Below, piece after piece: positions 1 to 10,368 of a stretch of DNA of 64,000 nt. The first letter of the stretch is position 1; the number at the start of each line of letters is the position of its first letter. Under the pieces are notes generated by a model. The model ran no database searches. It was not told where the DNA came from and worked only from the letters and a program-made list of their open reading frames with translations. The position numbers and the translations under genes were made by a program. The stretch is from Fodinicola feengrottensis (lineage in GTDB: Bacteria > Actinomycetota > Actinomycetes > Mycobacteriales > HKI-0501): assembly GCF_010993775.1 (NCBI RefSeq), contig NZ_WOTO01000046.1, forward strand, positions 1-64,000. Direction: 5' to 3'.

Positions 1-177
1 GCGTGCCAGAAGGTGAGTGGGACAGGGGCCCTTGCCGTTCAGCCCTCAGCGCCGGGGCCTTCGGTCGAGTGCACCGGAGCCCCCGTTGGACGCGGCTGAG
101 CTGCAGGCCCCGAGCATGGCGACCGCGGCGAACGCGGCCACCAGGACGGCACCTTTGCCGCGAGTGAGTCGACGCAC
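1..177 (-). CDS. Sugar ABC transporter substrate-binding lipoprotein, N-terminal part (frame broken, runs off the window)
   Basis: This is the start of an extracellular solute-binding lipoprotein that would feed the two downstream permeases. The GTG start is preceded by a GGAGGG ribosome site. A positively charged N-terminus is followed by a hydrophobic segment and a lipobox LGAC (Cys25), so the mature protein should be lipid-anchored. The first frame stops after 43 codons, but the sequence near the window edge reads VPLTFWHA in another frame, a typical opening strand of sugar-binding proteins. I therefore infer one or two indels around bases 25-65. The first permease begins 26 bases downstream of this start in the opposite genomic sense of the window edge: it lies on the far side of the start, so the binding protein is the distal gene of the permease-permease-binding order. 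Confidence 0.6.
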
Positions 178-203
178 TTTTCCCTCCGAAAATTGGGTGG
201 ATC

Positions 204-1043
204 TCATTTCACCGCACCGGCGGTGAACCCCCGGATCAACCAGCGCTGGCCGAAAATGACCAACAACAGAGTCGGCACCAGGGTAATGGTAATTCCGGCC
301 AGTAGGATGCCGGGGTCGCCGAACTCATTGCTCTTCAGCGCGAAAACCGCGGTTTGCAGCGTGTTCAGTGAATTGTCGCCGGAGGCGATGATCAGCGGCC
401 AGAAATACATGTTCCAGCCTTGCAGGAATGACCACACCGCCAACGCGGTCAGCGACGGGCGTACGGCCGGCAACAGGATGGTGAAAAGAAATCGCAGATG
501 GCCGCAACCGTCGATTTCGGCGGCCTGCCGGAGCTCGTTCGGGAACTGCTTGAAGGCCTGCCGCATCAGGAAAACCCCGAAGCCGACGGCCAGGAAGGGC
601 AGCACCAGGCTCAGCCGGTTGTCGCCTATTCCGAGGCTGCGTACGAACAACGCGTTCGGCACCACGATCGCCTCGTACGGCACCATGATCGTGGCCATGA
701 ACACCCAGAACAGCAGCTTGCCGATGGGGTTGCGCAGGAACACCAGGGAGTACGCGGCGAGGCAGGACGTGACCACCTGCGCCACCATCATGGTGATGCC
801 GACGAACAGCGAGTTCGCGAATGCCGGCCCGAGCGGCACAGTGGTCTGCTGCAGCGCGGAAAGATAGCTCGACAGGGTGAAATGGCCGAGCAGGTTGGGC
901 GGTTGCTGCAGCAGATCCGACGACGGCAGGAAACCGCCGACCACGGTCAGCAGCACCGGGAAGAGCAGGACAATGGCCGCGATCACCAGCCACACGTAGA
1001 TGATCGTGGCCGAGACCTTGCTCGGCTGGGTCACCCGACTCAC
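204..1043 (-). CDS. Carbohydrate ABC transporter permease, MalG/UgpE-like
   Basis: Inner-membrane subunit of a sugar importer. The 279-residue length is usual for the MalG family and about six hydrophobic segments are visible. The cytoplasmic EAA loop that docks on the ATPase lies at about residues 170-192, with the core AAEIDGCGHLRF followed by ILLP. The start codon overlaps the stop of the upstream permease by four bases, which indicates translational coupling. No ATPase gene is present here; many actinobacterial sugar importers share one MsiK-type ATPase encoded elsewhere. The substrate cannot be told from sequence. The frame is intact. Confidence 0.88.
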   Translation of the reverse strand: MSRVTQPSKVSATIIYVWLVIAAIVLLFPVLLTVVGGFLPSSDLLQQPPNLLGHFTLSSYLSALQQTTVPLGPAFANSLFVGITMMVAQVVTSCLAAYSLVFLRNPIGKLLFWVFMATIMVPYEAIVVPNALFVRSLGIGDNRLSLVLPFLAVGFGVFLMRQAFKQFPNELRQAAEIDGCGHLRFLFTILLPAVRPSLTALAVWSFLQGWNMYFWPLIIASGDNSLNTLQTAVFALKSNEFGDPGILLAGITITLVPTLLLVIFGQRWLIRGFTAGAVK

Positions 1044-2098
1044 CGGTAGTGCACCCGCCTTTCGATGACCCCGAACTGCACGACCGCCAGCAGAACACCG
1101 ACGACGAGCAGCACCAGCCCCTGAGCGCTGGCAAGGCCGTAGTTGCTGTTGTTGTTATGGAAAGCGTTGTCGAAAACGGAGTAGACCAGCGTCGCACTGG
1201 AGCCGTTCGGGCCGCCGTCGGTCATCACCTGCACCTGGCCGAGGCTCTGCAGCGCGGTCAACGTGGTGGTGACGATCGCGAAGAACACGCTCGGCGAAAT
1301 CATCGGCAATATGACACTGACGAACTGCCGCAGGCCCGAGGCGCCGTCGATGGTGGAGGCCTCCAGCACGTCCTCGTCGACGCCGGCGAGGCCGGCGCCA
1401 AGCACCAGGATGTTGAACCCGGAGACCATCCAGACTGTCACGCCGGCGACCGTGACGATCGCCCAGTTCGAGTCGGTGGTCCAGCCCGGCGCGGCGATCC
1501 CGACCAGCCGCAACGCCCAGTTGATCGGCGACATCGCCGGGTTCAGCATCAGCAGCCAGACCACGCTCGCGGTGGAGGCGGAGTAGGCGAACGGCAGGCT
1601 GAAGAGCGTACGAAACACCCGCATGCCGCGCAGCGGCTGCGAAATCGGGGCGGCCAGCAGCATTGGCAGAACCACCCCGGCGACCACCACGATCAGGGTG
1701 AATTCGGCGGTCTGCAGCAGGATGTGGCCGAACTGAGGGGTGAGTAGCTGCTCGAAATGTTGCAGACCGACGAACCGGGTCGGGTTGCCGAGGATGTCGC
1801 TGCCCCGGGTGGACAGGAACACCGCCTGGAAGAGCGGGAAGATCACGAACGTCCCGACGCCGGCCAGCGCGGGCAGGACGAACAGCAGCGCCAGCGCGAG
1901 CTCGCGGGGACTCCAGCGACGGCGCCGCCGGCGGGCGGGGACCGGCACCGAGCGTGCCGGGGCGGCGGTGGGGGAGGCGGTTACGGATACGGGCACTGGC
2001 GAGTCTGGGTCAGTGACCGGGCTGGCCGACGAATCAGCGCTGTCCGTGGCATGACGGCTGCCGGAACGGCTGGTGCGGTCGTGGTCCGCAGAATTCAC
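1040..2098 (-). CDS. Carbohydrate ABC transporter permease, MalF/UgpA-like
   Basis: Second membrane subunit of the sugar importer, 352 residues. The first 65 or so residues are hydrophilic, rich in Ser, Pro and Thr, and end in a run of arginines before the first membrane helix. Such extensions are common in actinobacterial UgpA-type permeases. The EAA loop is at residues 245-265 (EASTIDGASGLRQF, then VILP). GTG start. It is the first gene of the leftward operon permease, permease, binding protein. The 139 bases between it and the divergent sigma-factor gene should hold both promoters. Confidence 0.88.
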   Translation of the reverse strand: MNSADHDRTSRSGSRHATDSADSSASPVTDPDSPVPVSVTASPTAAPARSVPVPARRRRRRWSPRELALALLFVLPALAGVGTFVIFPLFQAVFLSTRGSDILGNPTRFVGLQHFEQLLTPQFGHILLQTAEFTLIVVVAGVVLPMLLAAPISQPLRGMRVFRTLFSLPFAYSASTASVVWLLMLNPAMSPINWALRLVGIAAPGWTTDSNWAIVTVAGVTVWMVSGFNILVLGAGLAGVDEDVLEASTIDGASGLRQFVSVILPMISPSVFFAIVTTTLTALQSLGQVQVMTDGGPNGSSATLVYSVFDNAFHNNNSNYGLASAQGLVLLVVGVLLAVVQFGVIERRVHYR

Positions 2099-2237
2099 CC
2101 TTTTTGCCTTTTTCTCGATGTAATCATCGTTTCCTCAGGTCAACGCGGGCGCAGTCTAGCGCCCCGGGCATCAGTTGACGCGCAGATCGCCCCTTCCGGA
2201 CCGATGCGTTTTGCCTCCGCGGTCGGTCTGTATTCGT

Positions 2238-3226
2238 ATGGCGCAACGTGTGGAGTTCGTCCAGGAGACCAGCCCGTACCGGGGTGAGCTGCTCGCGCAC
2301 TGTTACCGGATGCTTGGTTCGGTGCACGACGCCGAGGACCTGGTGCAGGAGACCTATCTGCGGGCGTGGCGCGCGTACGACGGCTTCGAGGGCCGTTCCT
2401 CGGTGCGTACGTGGCTTTACCGGATCGCCACTGGCGCCTGCCTGAACGCGCTGGAGCACAGCAGCCGGCGGTCCCTGCCGTCCGGTCTTATGGACGCGAC
2501 GTATGAACCGGTCGTGGCGCCGGTCGCGGCCCGTGCGGAGGTTTCGTGGCTGCAGCCCTTCCCAGACCGGCTGCTCGGCACCGACGCGACCGACCCGGCC
2601 ACCATCGTCGCCGAGCGGGGCAGCTTGCGGCTCGCACTTATAGCCGCGCTGCAGCACCTGCCGGCGCGCCAGCGCGCGGTCCTTATCCTGCGGGACGTGC
2701 TGGCATGGCGGGCCGATGAAGTCGCGGAGTTCTTCGGCACCACGACCGCGGCGGTCAAGAGCGCGTTGCAGCGCGCGCGTACGCAACTCAAAGCGGCCGC
2801 ACCGAACGAGCGGGCCAGCGTCGACCTCGCCGGCCCGGATCAGCGGGCGCTGCTCGACCGCTATGCGGCGGCCTTCGAGAACTCCGACATCGCGGGGCTC
2901 CTGCACACCCTCCGTGACGATGTCGAGTTCGAAATGCCCCCCATTCCGACCTGGTTCAGTGGCCGGGACGAGGTCGTCCGCTTCATCGCGACTACGTCCT
3001 TCCGGCGCCCGGCGACCTGCGACTGGTGCGTACGAGTGCGAACGGGCAGCCGGCTTTCGCCATCTACAAACGGGAAACGGACGGCCGGCATCATGCGCAC
3101 GGGATCCAGGTGGTCACCGCCCGCGCGGACGGCGTCAGTCGGATCGTGACTTTCCTTGGCACGGGGCTGTTTCCGGATTTCGATCTACCCTCGGTGCACC
3201 CGTACGAGCTGGCCGTCCAACGCTGA
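2238..3226 (+). CDS. ECF-type RNA polymerase sigma factor with SnoaL-like C-terminal domain (one frameshift)
   Basis: Alternative sigma factor. Region 2 (core-binding and -10 recognition) is at about residues 15-75, including DAEDLVQETYLRAW. Region 4 (-35 recognition) is at about 135-185 with the helix-turn-helix WRADEVAEFFGTTTAAVKS. From about residue 205 a SnoaL-like fold follows (LLDRYAAAFENSD), as in sigma factors that carry a fused regulatory domain instead of a separate anti-sigma (TIGR02960-type; related to ECF41/ECF56). One base is missing near 2988: the C-terminal half (RDYVLPAPGDLRLV to the stop) is in another frame. I chose the ATG directly before AQRVEFVQE. The SDR gene follows after 70 bases and may be its target. 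Confidence 0.82.
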
Positions 3227-3296
3227 CCGCTCCCTTTCCGGCGGCTGTCCGGTCTGTATTCGTACCCACTTCCTGAGGTCGAAAGAGGACAACCTG

Positions 3297-4022
3297 ATGG
3301 TCGCTCTTGTCACCGGCGCGAGCCGGGGTTTTGGTCGAGCCACTGCGATCGCGCTGGCCGAGGCGGGTCACGACGTGGTAGCGGTGGCGCGTGACCGCGC
3401 TCTTCTCGAAGAACTACGGGCGAAAGTCGGCCCGGCGGTGACTCCGGTGGTCGCCGACGTCACCGATCCCACCGTCGCTGGTCAGCTGCTCGACACGTAC
3501 CAGCCGACGACGCTCGTCCTGAACGCCGGCGGGGTCCCGCTGACCCGGCCGATCCACCAGCAGACCTGGCAGACTTTCAGCCATAACTGGGAAGTTGACG
3601 TGCAGCACGTTTTCCACTGGACCCGGGAGGCGTTGCTGCGGCCGTTGGCGCCGGGCAGTACGGTCGTCACAATGTCCAGCGGTGCCGCGGTAAAAGGCTC
3701 GCCGATGAGTGGCGGCTATGCCGGCGCCAAGGCGGCGATCCGGTTTGTTTCCTCGTACGCGGGCGAAGAATCCGCGCGGGCCGGGCTGGGTATCAGGTTC
3801 GTCGCGCTGCTCCCGCAGCTGACTCCGGGGACCGATGTCGGGTCGGCGGGGGTCGCCGCGTACGCCAAAAGGCAGGGCGTCGATGTGCCGACCTTCATAG
3901 CGAACATGGGTCCGGTGCTGACTCCGGACCAGGTCGGCCTAACCATCGCCGACCTGGTCGCTGATGCCGGCAAGGATCAGGCCGCTTACCTTTTGACGGC
4001 GGAAAAACTCGCCGCTCTCTAG
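3297..4022 (+). CDS. Short-chain dehydrogenase/reductase
   Basis: NAD(P)-dependent oxidoreductase of the SDR family, 241 residues. The Rossmann cofactor motif TGASRGFG is at residues 6-13, the NAG motif appears as LNAGG, and the catalytic pair is in GGYAGAKAA with the serine in TMSSG. The ATG is preceded by AGAGGA. An open frame extends upstream of this ATG but has no ribosome site and overlaps the sigma-factor gene. It lies directly downstream of the sigma factor in the same direction, a common pairing, and converges with the luciferase-like gene with almost no gap. Substrate unknown. Confidence 0.85.
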   Translation: MVALVTGASRGFGRATAIALAEAGHDVVAVARDRALLEELRAKVGPAVTPVVADVTDPTVAGQLLDTYQPTTLVLNAGGVPLTRPIHQQTWQTFSHNWEVDVQHVFHWTREALLRPLAPGSTVVTMSSGAAVKGSPMSGGYAGAKAAIRFVSSYAGEESARAGLGIRFVALLPQLTPGTDVGSAGVAAYAKRQGVDVPTFIANMGPVLTPDQVGLTIADLVADAGKDQAAYLLTAEKLAAL

Positions 4023-5062
4023 ACGGGTTGGGAAACGTCCCGGAGCGCGGCGATGACCTCCAGCGACCGTACGCGGTCCGACAGCGCGCTCAGGTTGGTG
4101 GTCACCATCAGCTCGTCGGCGCCGGTCGTGGCGAGCAGGTCGTCAAGGCCGGCGCGTACGGTCGAGGGCCCACCGACGATGTAATGCGAGGTCAGGTTCT
4201 CGATAAAGGCGCGGTCTTCGGCGGTGTAGTCGTACGCGGCGGCTTCTTCTGGGGTCGGGAAGGCGATCGGCCGGCCGCGCCGCAGCGACATCATCGCGAG
4301 CGCGAGCGCGAGCTGCCAGGTATTCGGCGCGCTCGTCGTTGTCCGCGCCCACCACCGAGGCCGCGACCAGCGCGTACGGTTCCTTGAGAACCTCGGACGG
4401 CTGGAAACGCTCGCGGTAGAGACGCAGCGCCGGCAGGGTGTTCTGGGCGCTGAAGTGGTGGGCGAAGGCGAAGGGCAGCCCTAGAATCCCGGCCACCTGC
4501 GCGCTGTAGCCGCTGGAACCGAGCAGCCACATCGCCGGCTGGTTGCCGCGGCCGGGGGTGGCCACGATCGGCGCGTACGGGTGGTCGGCCGGGAAGTCGC
4601 CGCCGAAGAAGGCGAGCAGCTCGCCGAGCTGTTGCGGGAAGTCGTCCGCGGACAGCGGGTCGGCGGATCGGCGCAGCGCTCGGGCGGTGTTCGGGTCGGT
4701 GCCGGGCGCTCGGCCGAGGCCAAGGTCGATTCGGCCCGGGTGCAGCGCCTCCAGGGTGCCGAACTGTTCGGCGACCACCAGCGGTGGGTGGTTCGGCAGC
4801 ATCATCACCCCCCCGCCGGAGCCGACCCGGATGGTGGTGGTCGCGGCCGCTACCGCGCCGATGAGCACTGCCGGCGCTGAGCTCGCGATGCCGGGCATCG
4901 AGTGATGCTCGGCCAGCCAGTAGCGCAGGTAGCCGAGCCGCTCGGCGTGCCGGGACAGTTCGATGGTGTCGCGGACCGCCTGGGCGGACGTACGTACGGC
5001 CGGCCGGCGCCGACCGGCGCGAGGTCGAGCACGGACAGCGGGACGTTCGACAGGTCAGCCAC
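4019..5062 (-). CDS. LLM-class (luciferase-like) flavin-dependent oxidoreductase (two frameshifts)
   Basis: Member of the bacterial luciferase superfamily, usually FMN- or F420-dependent. The repaired protein of about 347 residues starts [18 protein letters not shown], continues in another frame with [17 protein letters not shown] and the barrel core [20 protein letters not shown], and ends with [20 protein letters not shown] and [14 protein letters not shown]. Frame changes lie near 4995 and near 4315. GTG start. The stop of the upstream sensor kinase and this start are adjacent, so the two are probably cotranscribed. YWLAEHH and LGRAPGTD are typical of the MsnO8/YhbW-like subgroup. Substrate unknown. 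Confidence 0.8.
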
Positions 5063-5063
5063 G

Positions 5064-6226
5064 TCAGCTCATAACCCGCCGCAGCGAGGCAATCTTCCCG
5101 GCGAGGCGGGCCAGCGGATTCTCCGCCGGTGGGGTGCCCAACGGCACGGTGACGGTCAGCTGGAAACCGTCGCCATCGCCGATCCGTACGCTGCCGCCGG
5201 CCAGCTCGACCCGCTCGGTCAGGCGCGCAGCCCGTTTCCCGGTCCGGCGGCGGCACCGCGGCCGTTGTCGGCGACCGTGAGCACCACCGTGCGGTCTCCG
5301 GTCCGTACGGTGATTTCGCAGGTGGTGGCCTTGGAGTGGCGGATCACGTTGGTGACGGCCTCGCGTACGGCCCAAGCCACTACGGCGGCCGCTGACGGCG
5401 GCGGAGCGGACCCTTCGTGGGTGATCGTCGGGCGGATGTTGGCGGCCTCGAGCGCGTGCGCGGACCTGGTGATCTCCTCGGCGAGGCTGCTTTCCCGGTA
5501 GCCGCTGACGGCTTCCCGAACTTCGCGCAGCGCGTCCCGGCCGATCCGCTGGATGTCGGCGACCTGTTCCTGCCCGCGCGGATCGTCGCGGCCGAGCCGG
5601 TCGGCCAGCTCGGCTTTGATCACGATCAGTGACAGCGTCTGGCCGAGCAGGTCGTGCAGGTCGCGGGCGAACCGCAGCCGCTCCTGCTCGACGGCCGCCT
5701 GCGCCAGCTCCTCGCGGGCCGCCCGGAGCTCGCCGATGGCGGCCAGGAACCGCCGCATCGTGGTCACGACTACCCCGGAAATCAGGGTGGTGTAACCGAT
5801 CGCGAGCGCGTTGTCGATCGACCAGAACAGCGCGATGGCAACCGATCCCACTGTCAGGGCGAAAATGCAGACGTACGCCTGCCGCCATGGCAGTCCCGTC
5901 GCCATTCCGATGGACAGCAGCGCGAGTGGGCCAAAGCCGCTGCCGCCGAAGGCGATGATCATCAACGGTGTGGTGAGCGCCAGCAGGATGACGACGAGGA
6001 TGACAGGGCGCGATCGGCCCGCGGCGTCGCGAACGCCGAACCACACGGCCAGCAGGTAAAGAGCGATGAAGACCGGCAGAATGATCGCGCCGAACCACAG
6101 CGGATGGATCTTCGCGTCGAACAGGTCGGTGATGTCGCCGAGCACGATGACCACCCAGGGCATCAGTGCGTACGGCGAGATTCTCGAGTCGATTTTCTCG
6201 TGGTCGGTGGTGTCGACCGCGGTCAC
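5064..6226 (-). CDS. Sensor histidine kinase, NarL/DesK-type (one frameshift near the C-terminus)
   Basis: Membrane sensor kinase of the HisKA_3 class. The first 160 residues hold several hydrophobic helices, with no clear extracellular sensor domain. A coiled linker leads to the phospho-acceptor helix FARDLHDLLGQT (His191). The ATPase domain has the N-box EAVTNVIRHSKA and the G-box VADNGRG. After NGL an indel near 5228 shifts the frame; the last part (LTERVELAGGSVRIGDG and on) reads in the neighbouring frame to the stop at 5064. A NarL-type response regulator normally sits beside such a kinase. None is seen: the next gene downstream is the luciferase-like oxidoreductase. Confidence 0.83.
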
Positions 6227-6778
6227 GGCTGTCCGGATTTCTGCTGGACGACACCGCGGAACAGATCTGGGCGGAATTTTCGTACGCCCGCACCGAGATC
6301 CGCCGCGAGACGCTCGCCACGGCCGAGTTTCATCCGGTACCAGTCGGGGGACAGTTCTTCAAGATCTTGGTGCTTCTTGGGCGAGGAAATCAGCAGTGCC
6401 ACATCGTCGCCGGTGCCGACCTCGATCGCGGTCACGTCCTTCCAACCGAGCTGGACGGTCGTGCCGGAGTTCTCGAATCGCACGCCACCGGCGGGTAAAA
6501 GTGACCTTCGACCGCTGGTTTGCCTGCACAGCCGCGGCCAGTAGCAGGATCAGCGCGAGAAGTGACAGCAGCGCCCCGATAATGAACATGATCACCCGGC
6601 CGGCCGGCGGGAGGTAATTCGTGTGCGCGGTGCCAATGGGGTGCGCCGGATCCACGTGGTTGGTGATGGCCTGCCAGATCGCGCCCGGCCCGAGCACCAG
6701 GCAGGCGAGGGCACCGCCGAGCAGTGCCCCCACCGAGCCCTGCCGCGCACCCTTGACCACCACCGGTTCGATGTCCAC
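6223..6778 (-). CDS. Small membrane protein of unknown function (one frameshift)
   Basis: I do not recognise a named family. The repaired protein of about 185 residues begins (GTG, with GGAAGGGGA upstream) MDIEPVVVKGARQGSVGALLGG. Two hydrophobic segments follow, one at about residues 15-35 and one at about 60-85. A soluble C-terminal domain reads VRFENSGTTVQLGWKDV and then VALLISSPKKHQDLEELS. The frame changes near 6490. The C-terminal part, which looks like beta strands, resembles cytoplasmic PH-like domains of small actinobacterial membrane proteins, but this is a guess. Its stop overlaps the sensor-kinase start by four bases, so it may act with that kinase. Confidence 0.62.
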
Positions 6779-6804
6779 GATTCCCCTTCCCACTCGGGCA
6801 ATGA

Positions 6805-7530
6805 TCACACGACGAATGGGATGCCCCGCGTCCGAGCGGCCACCGCGATCGGTCCGGAGTAGGAGTCCGCGGCGGCTCGTACGGCTGCTTCGTTGTCAGT
6901 CTTTGGGAAAAGGTGGGTGAGTATGAGTTGCCCGACCTCCGCCTCGGCGGCCAGTTGGCCCGCCTGGTGGGCACTGGACAGATGCTCGGCGCTGGCCGCC
7001 GGCACCTCGTCGGCGAAGCTCGCCTCGGCCAGCAGCAGGTCGACGCCGGCGGCGAACGCGGGCAGCGCCGGGCTTGGACCGGTGTCGCCGGTGTACGCCA
7101 TGGTCTGCCCGCCGGCCGTCAACCGGACGCCCGCGTTCGGCAGGAAATGCGGAAGATTGGTCGTACGCACCGAAAATGGCCCGATGTCGAAGGCGTCGTC
7201 GGCGCTGAACTCGACCAGTTCGTACGCGGAGTCAAGCCAGCCGGGGCGGTCCAGAGCTAGTACCGCGGTGAGCGCACCGGGGAGGGCATGCACCTTCAGT
7301 CGCGGCGCGTTGACCGCCGACCGGGCGCGCAGCAGCGGGTTGAGGTCTGCGCAGTGGTCGGGGTGACCGTGCGTGACGAAGACGGCGTGGACCTCTTCGG
7401 TGAGCCGCGGGAACACCGCGTAACCGGGGTCGATCAGCAGCCGGAAGCCGTCGTGCTCCACGACATAGCCATTGCAGGCACCGCCGGGCGCCGGGAAGGC
7501 GCCGTCGCCGCCGATGATTTTCAGCTCCAT
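6805..7530 (-). CDS. MBL-fold metallo-hydrolase, ribonuclease Z-like
   Basis: Metallo-beta-lactamase superfamily hydrolase, 241 residues, frame intact. The zinc-binding motif HxHxDH is THGHPDH at residues 53-59. Further ligands are expected in TNLPHFLPNAG, MAYTGDTGPS and LILTHLFP. The order and spacing match small arylsulfatase/RNase Z-like hydrolases (YhfI-type). It ends 26 bases before the membrane-protein start, so it is probably the first gene of the leftward group that runs to the luciferase-like gene. It is divergent from the alcohol dehydrogenase across 35 bases. Confidence 0.85.
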   Translation of the reverse strand: MELKIIGGDGAFPAPGGACNGYVVEHDGFRLLIDPGYAVFPRLTEEVHAVFVTHGHPDHCADLNPLLRARSAVNAPRLKVHALPGALTAVLALDRPGWLDSAYELVEFSADDAFDIGPFSVRTTNLPHFLPNAGVRLTAGGQTMAYTGDTGPSPALPAFAAGVDLLLAEASFADEVPAASAEHLSSAHQAGQLAAEAEVGQLILTHLFPKTDNEAAVRAAADSYSGPIAVAARTRGIPFVV

Positions 7531-7565
7531 AGCGGCTGATTATCGCCGTTTGGCAGGATGATCAC

Positions 7566-8608
7566 ATGCGGGCCGTCGTGTATCAGGGTTTTGCCGAGCC
7601 ACCGTCCCTGGTGGAGGTCGCCGACCCGGTGCCGCCAGCCGGCGGTGTGGTCGTACGCGTGGAGGCCACCGGGCTGTGCCGCAGCGACTGGCACGGTTGG
7701 CAGGGCCACGACTCGGACATCTCCACTTTTCCGCATATTCCCGGGCATGAGTTCGCCGGTGTGATCGCCTCCGTCGGCGCTGGCGTGATCGGCTGGCAGG
7801 AGGGTGACCGGGTGACCGCGCCCTTCGTCTTCGCCTGCGGGGCCTGCCCGGAATGCGTGGCCGGCGACCATCAGGTGTGTCGTCGGCAGCAGCAGCCCGG
7901 GTTCAGCCTGCCCGGCTCTTTCGCCGACTACGTCGTCGTGACGGACGCGGCCACCAACCTGGTGGCGCTGCCGCTCGCGGTCGACCTGGACCGGCGCCAG
8001 CCTCGGCTGCCGCTTCGCCACCGCGTACCGAGCCGTCGTCGCCCAGGGACGTGCCGCCGCCGGTGAGTGGGCGGTGGTCTACGGCTGCGGAGGCGTGGGC
8101 CTGTCGGCCGTCATGATCGCGGTCGCCCGCGGCCTGCGGGTGGTCGCCGTCGACGTGTCGGTCCAGGCTCTGGAGCTGGCCCGGTCCTTCGGCGCTTCGG
8201 TCACCGTTCTTGCTGGTGACGCGCCTGATGCGGTGATCGAGGCGACCGGCGGCGGTGCCCACCTGTCTCTCGACGCGCTCGGCAGTCCCGGCACTGCTGC
8301 GCCGCCGCCGTCGCGAGCCTGCGCCGCCGCGGCCGGCACGTTCAGGTCGGGTTGCTCCCCGGCGGGGCCCCCGACCTGCCGATGGGCCGGGTCCTCGCGT
8401 ACGAACTGTCCGTGGTCGGCAGCCACGGCATGGCCGCGCAGGCCTACCCGGGCATGCTCTCTCTCTCGTCGCCTCCGGTCAGCTCCGCCCGGACCTGCTC
8501 ATCACCCGGTCTATCTCTCTCGACGAGGCTCCGGCGGCTTTGGTCGCCCTCAGCACCGCCAGCCCCACCGGCATCACCATGATCGCGCCTTCGCTGAGCA
8601 CTACCTAA
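7566..8608 (+). CDS. Zinc-dependent alcohol dehydrogenase, MDR family (about three frameshifts)
   Basis: Medium-chain dehydrogenase/reductase. The N-terminal GroES-like domain carries a catalytic zinc Cys in [14 protein letters not shown] in [11 protein letters not shown], and four structural-zinc cysteines in [15 protein letters not shown]. The Rossmann domain has [20 protein letters not shown]. The repaired protein of about 347 residues then continues [20 protein letters not shown] and ends [18 protein letters not shown]. Frame changes lie near 7990, 8290 and 8465. The set of motifs matches sorbitol/threonine-type zinc dehydrogenases, but the substrate is not known. It converges on pgm with 62 bases between them. 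Confidence 0.8.
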
Positions 8609-8670
8609 AAATGGCGCCCCCGAACTCGAGTCAAGTCTGTGGGGGTGACAGTTTTGGACACCAAGGAGCG

Positions 8671-10311
8671 CTAGGACAGCACGGACGTCACCAGAGCGCG
8701 GGCTTCGGACTGGAGGGCGGCCAGGTGGTCGTCGCCGCGGAAACTTTCCGCGTAGATCTTGTAAACGTCCTCGGTGCCCGACGGGCGGGCGGCGAACCAG
8801 CCGGATGCGGTGACCACTTTCAGTCCGCCGATCGGCTCGTCATTTCCGGGCGCCCGGGTCAGGGTGGCGGTGATCTTGTCGCCGGCGAGTTCGGTCGCGG
8901 TCACCTGGTCCGCGGACAGCTGGGCGAGCGCGACCTTCTGGTCCGGGGTGGCTGGCGCGTCGATTCGCGCGTACGACGGCGCGCCGAACTTTTCGGTGGT
9001 GAGCTGGCGGTAGTGCTCGCCCGGATCGGACTGCGTGGTGGCGAGGATCTCGGCGGCCAGCAGATCCAGCAGGATGCCGTCCTTGTCGGTCGTCCACACT
9101 GATCCGTCCATCCGCAGGAAAGACGCGCCGGCACTTTCCTCGCCGCCGAATCCCACCGAGGCATCGGAAAGTCCGGGTACGAACCACTTGAACCCGACCG
9201 GCACCTCGATCAGGTCCCGACCGAGTTCGGCGGCGACCCGGTCGATCATGCTGGAGGAAACCAGCGTTTTGCCGACAGCGGCCGAAGAAGGCCAGCCGGA
9301 CCGGTTCCGGAACAGATAGTCGATAGCGACGGCCAGGTAGTGGTTCGGATTCAGCAGGCCGGCGGCCGGTGTGACGATGCCGTGCCGGTCGGCGTCGGCG
9401 TCGTTTCCGGTGGCCAGGTCGAAATCCGAGCGACGAGAGATCAGCGACGCCATCGCGTACGCGGATGAGCAGTCCATCCTGATCTTGCCGTCCCAGTCCA
9501 GCGTCATGAACCGCCAGGTCGGGTCCACCAACGGATTGACGACCGTCAGCTCCAGATGGTGGGTTTCCGCGATAGCCGCCCAATAATCGACCGAGGCGCC
9601 GCCCAGCGGGTCGGCGCCAATGCGTACGCCGGCACGGCGAATCGCGTCGATGTTGACGACGGACGGCAGGTCGTCCACATAGGACCCCATGAAGTCGTAC
9701 GAGTGCGTGGTCGAGGCCGTACGCGCGCGAGCCGTCGTAACCCGCCTTACACCTTCCAGTCCCGCGGCCAAATATTCGTTGGCGCGCTTGCCGATCCAGT
9801 CGGTGATCGCGCTGCCGGCCGGGCCACCGTTCGGCGGGTTGTACTTGAAGCCGCCGTCGGTGGGCGGATTGTGGGAAGGCGTCACCACCACACCGTCGGC
9901 GATCCCGGAGGATTCCCGGTTATGCCGCAGAATGGCGTGCGAAACGGCTGGTGTCGGGGTGTAGCGGCCGGCCGCGTCGATCGCGACCGTCACCTTGTTC
10001 GCGGCGAAGACCTCCAGCGCGGTCCAAAAAGCCGGCTCGGACAGCGCATGGGTGTCCTTGCCCAGAAAAAGCGGCCCGGAAATGCCCTTCCCGGTGCGGT
10101 AGTCCACGATTGCCTGGCTGGTGGCCGCGATGTGGTCCTCGTTGAAGGCGGTGTTCAGCGACGCGCCGCGATGTCCGGACGTACCAAAGGAAACTCGCTG
10201 GCTCGGCACCGCAGGGTCGGGGTGCTCGGTGTAATACGCGGTGACGACGGCGGCGACGTCGATGAGGTCTGCTGGCCGGGCCGGCTGGCCGGCGCGCGGG
10301 TCTGTCGGCAT
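8671..10311 (-). CDS. pgm: Phosphoglucomutase, alpha-D-glucose phosphate-specific
   Basis: Interconverts glucose 1-phosphate and glucose 6-phosphate, linking central metabolism with trehalose, glycogen and wall precursor synthesis. At 546 residues it has the length of the bacterial Pgm family. The phosphoserine loop is VVTPSHNPP (Ser146), the metal loop is [10 protein letters not shown], the sugar-specificity loop includes [10 protein letters not shown], and the phosphate-binding loop is [11 protein letters not shown]. The N-terminus contains the family sequence [10 protein letters not shown]. The frame is intact. The 57 bases before its ATG and the small gene upstream suggest its own promoter or a short operon. 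Confidence 0.95.
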   Translation of the reverse strand: MPTDPRAGQPARPADLIDVAAVVTAYYTEHPDPAVPSQRVSFGTSGHRGASLNTAFNEDHIAATSQAIVDYRTGKGISGPLFLGKDTHALSEPAFWTALEVFAANKVTVAIDAAGRYTPTPAVSHAILRHNRESSGIADGVVVTPSHNPPTDGGFKYNPPNGGPAGSAITDWIGKRANEYLAAGLEGVRRVTTARARTASTTHSYDFMGSYVDDLPSVVNIDAIRRAGVRIGADPLGGASVDYWAAIAETHHLELTVVNPLVDPTWRFMTLDWDGKIRMDCSSAYAMASLISRRSDFDLATGNDADADRHGIVTPAAGLLNPNHYLAVAIDYLFRNRSGWPSSAAVGKTLVSSSMIDRVAAELGRDLIEVPVGFKWFVPGLSDASVGFGGEESAGASFLRMDGSVWTTDKDGILLDLLAAEILATTQSDPGEHYRQLTTEKFGAPSYARIDAPATPDQKVALAQLSADQVTATELAGDKITATLTRAPGNDEPIGGLKVVTASGWFAARPSGTEDVYKIYAESFRGDDHLAALQSEARALVTSVLS

Positions 10312-10368
10312 GGGATCTCCTTGAGGTCAGCGGAAAAGTCACACCCGGGCCGGGTCGTGCGACGGCTG

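Noticed and set aside
7566-8608. Alcohol dehydrogenase as a true pseudogene
   Set aside because: All zinc ligands and the Rossmann motif are intact across three frame changes, matching the general indel pattern of the window.
8609-8670. C-run and G-run (GCCCCC and GGGGGT) as a terminator between the convergent dehydrogenase and pgm genes
   Set aside because: Only five base pairs with a 20-base loop can form, which is too weak to call.
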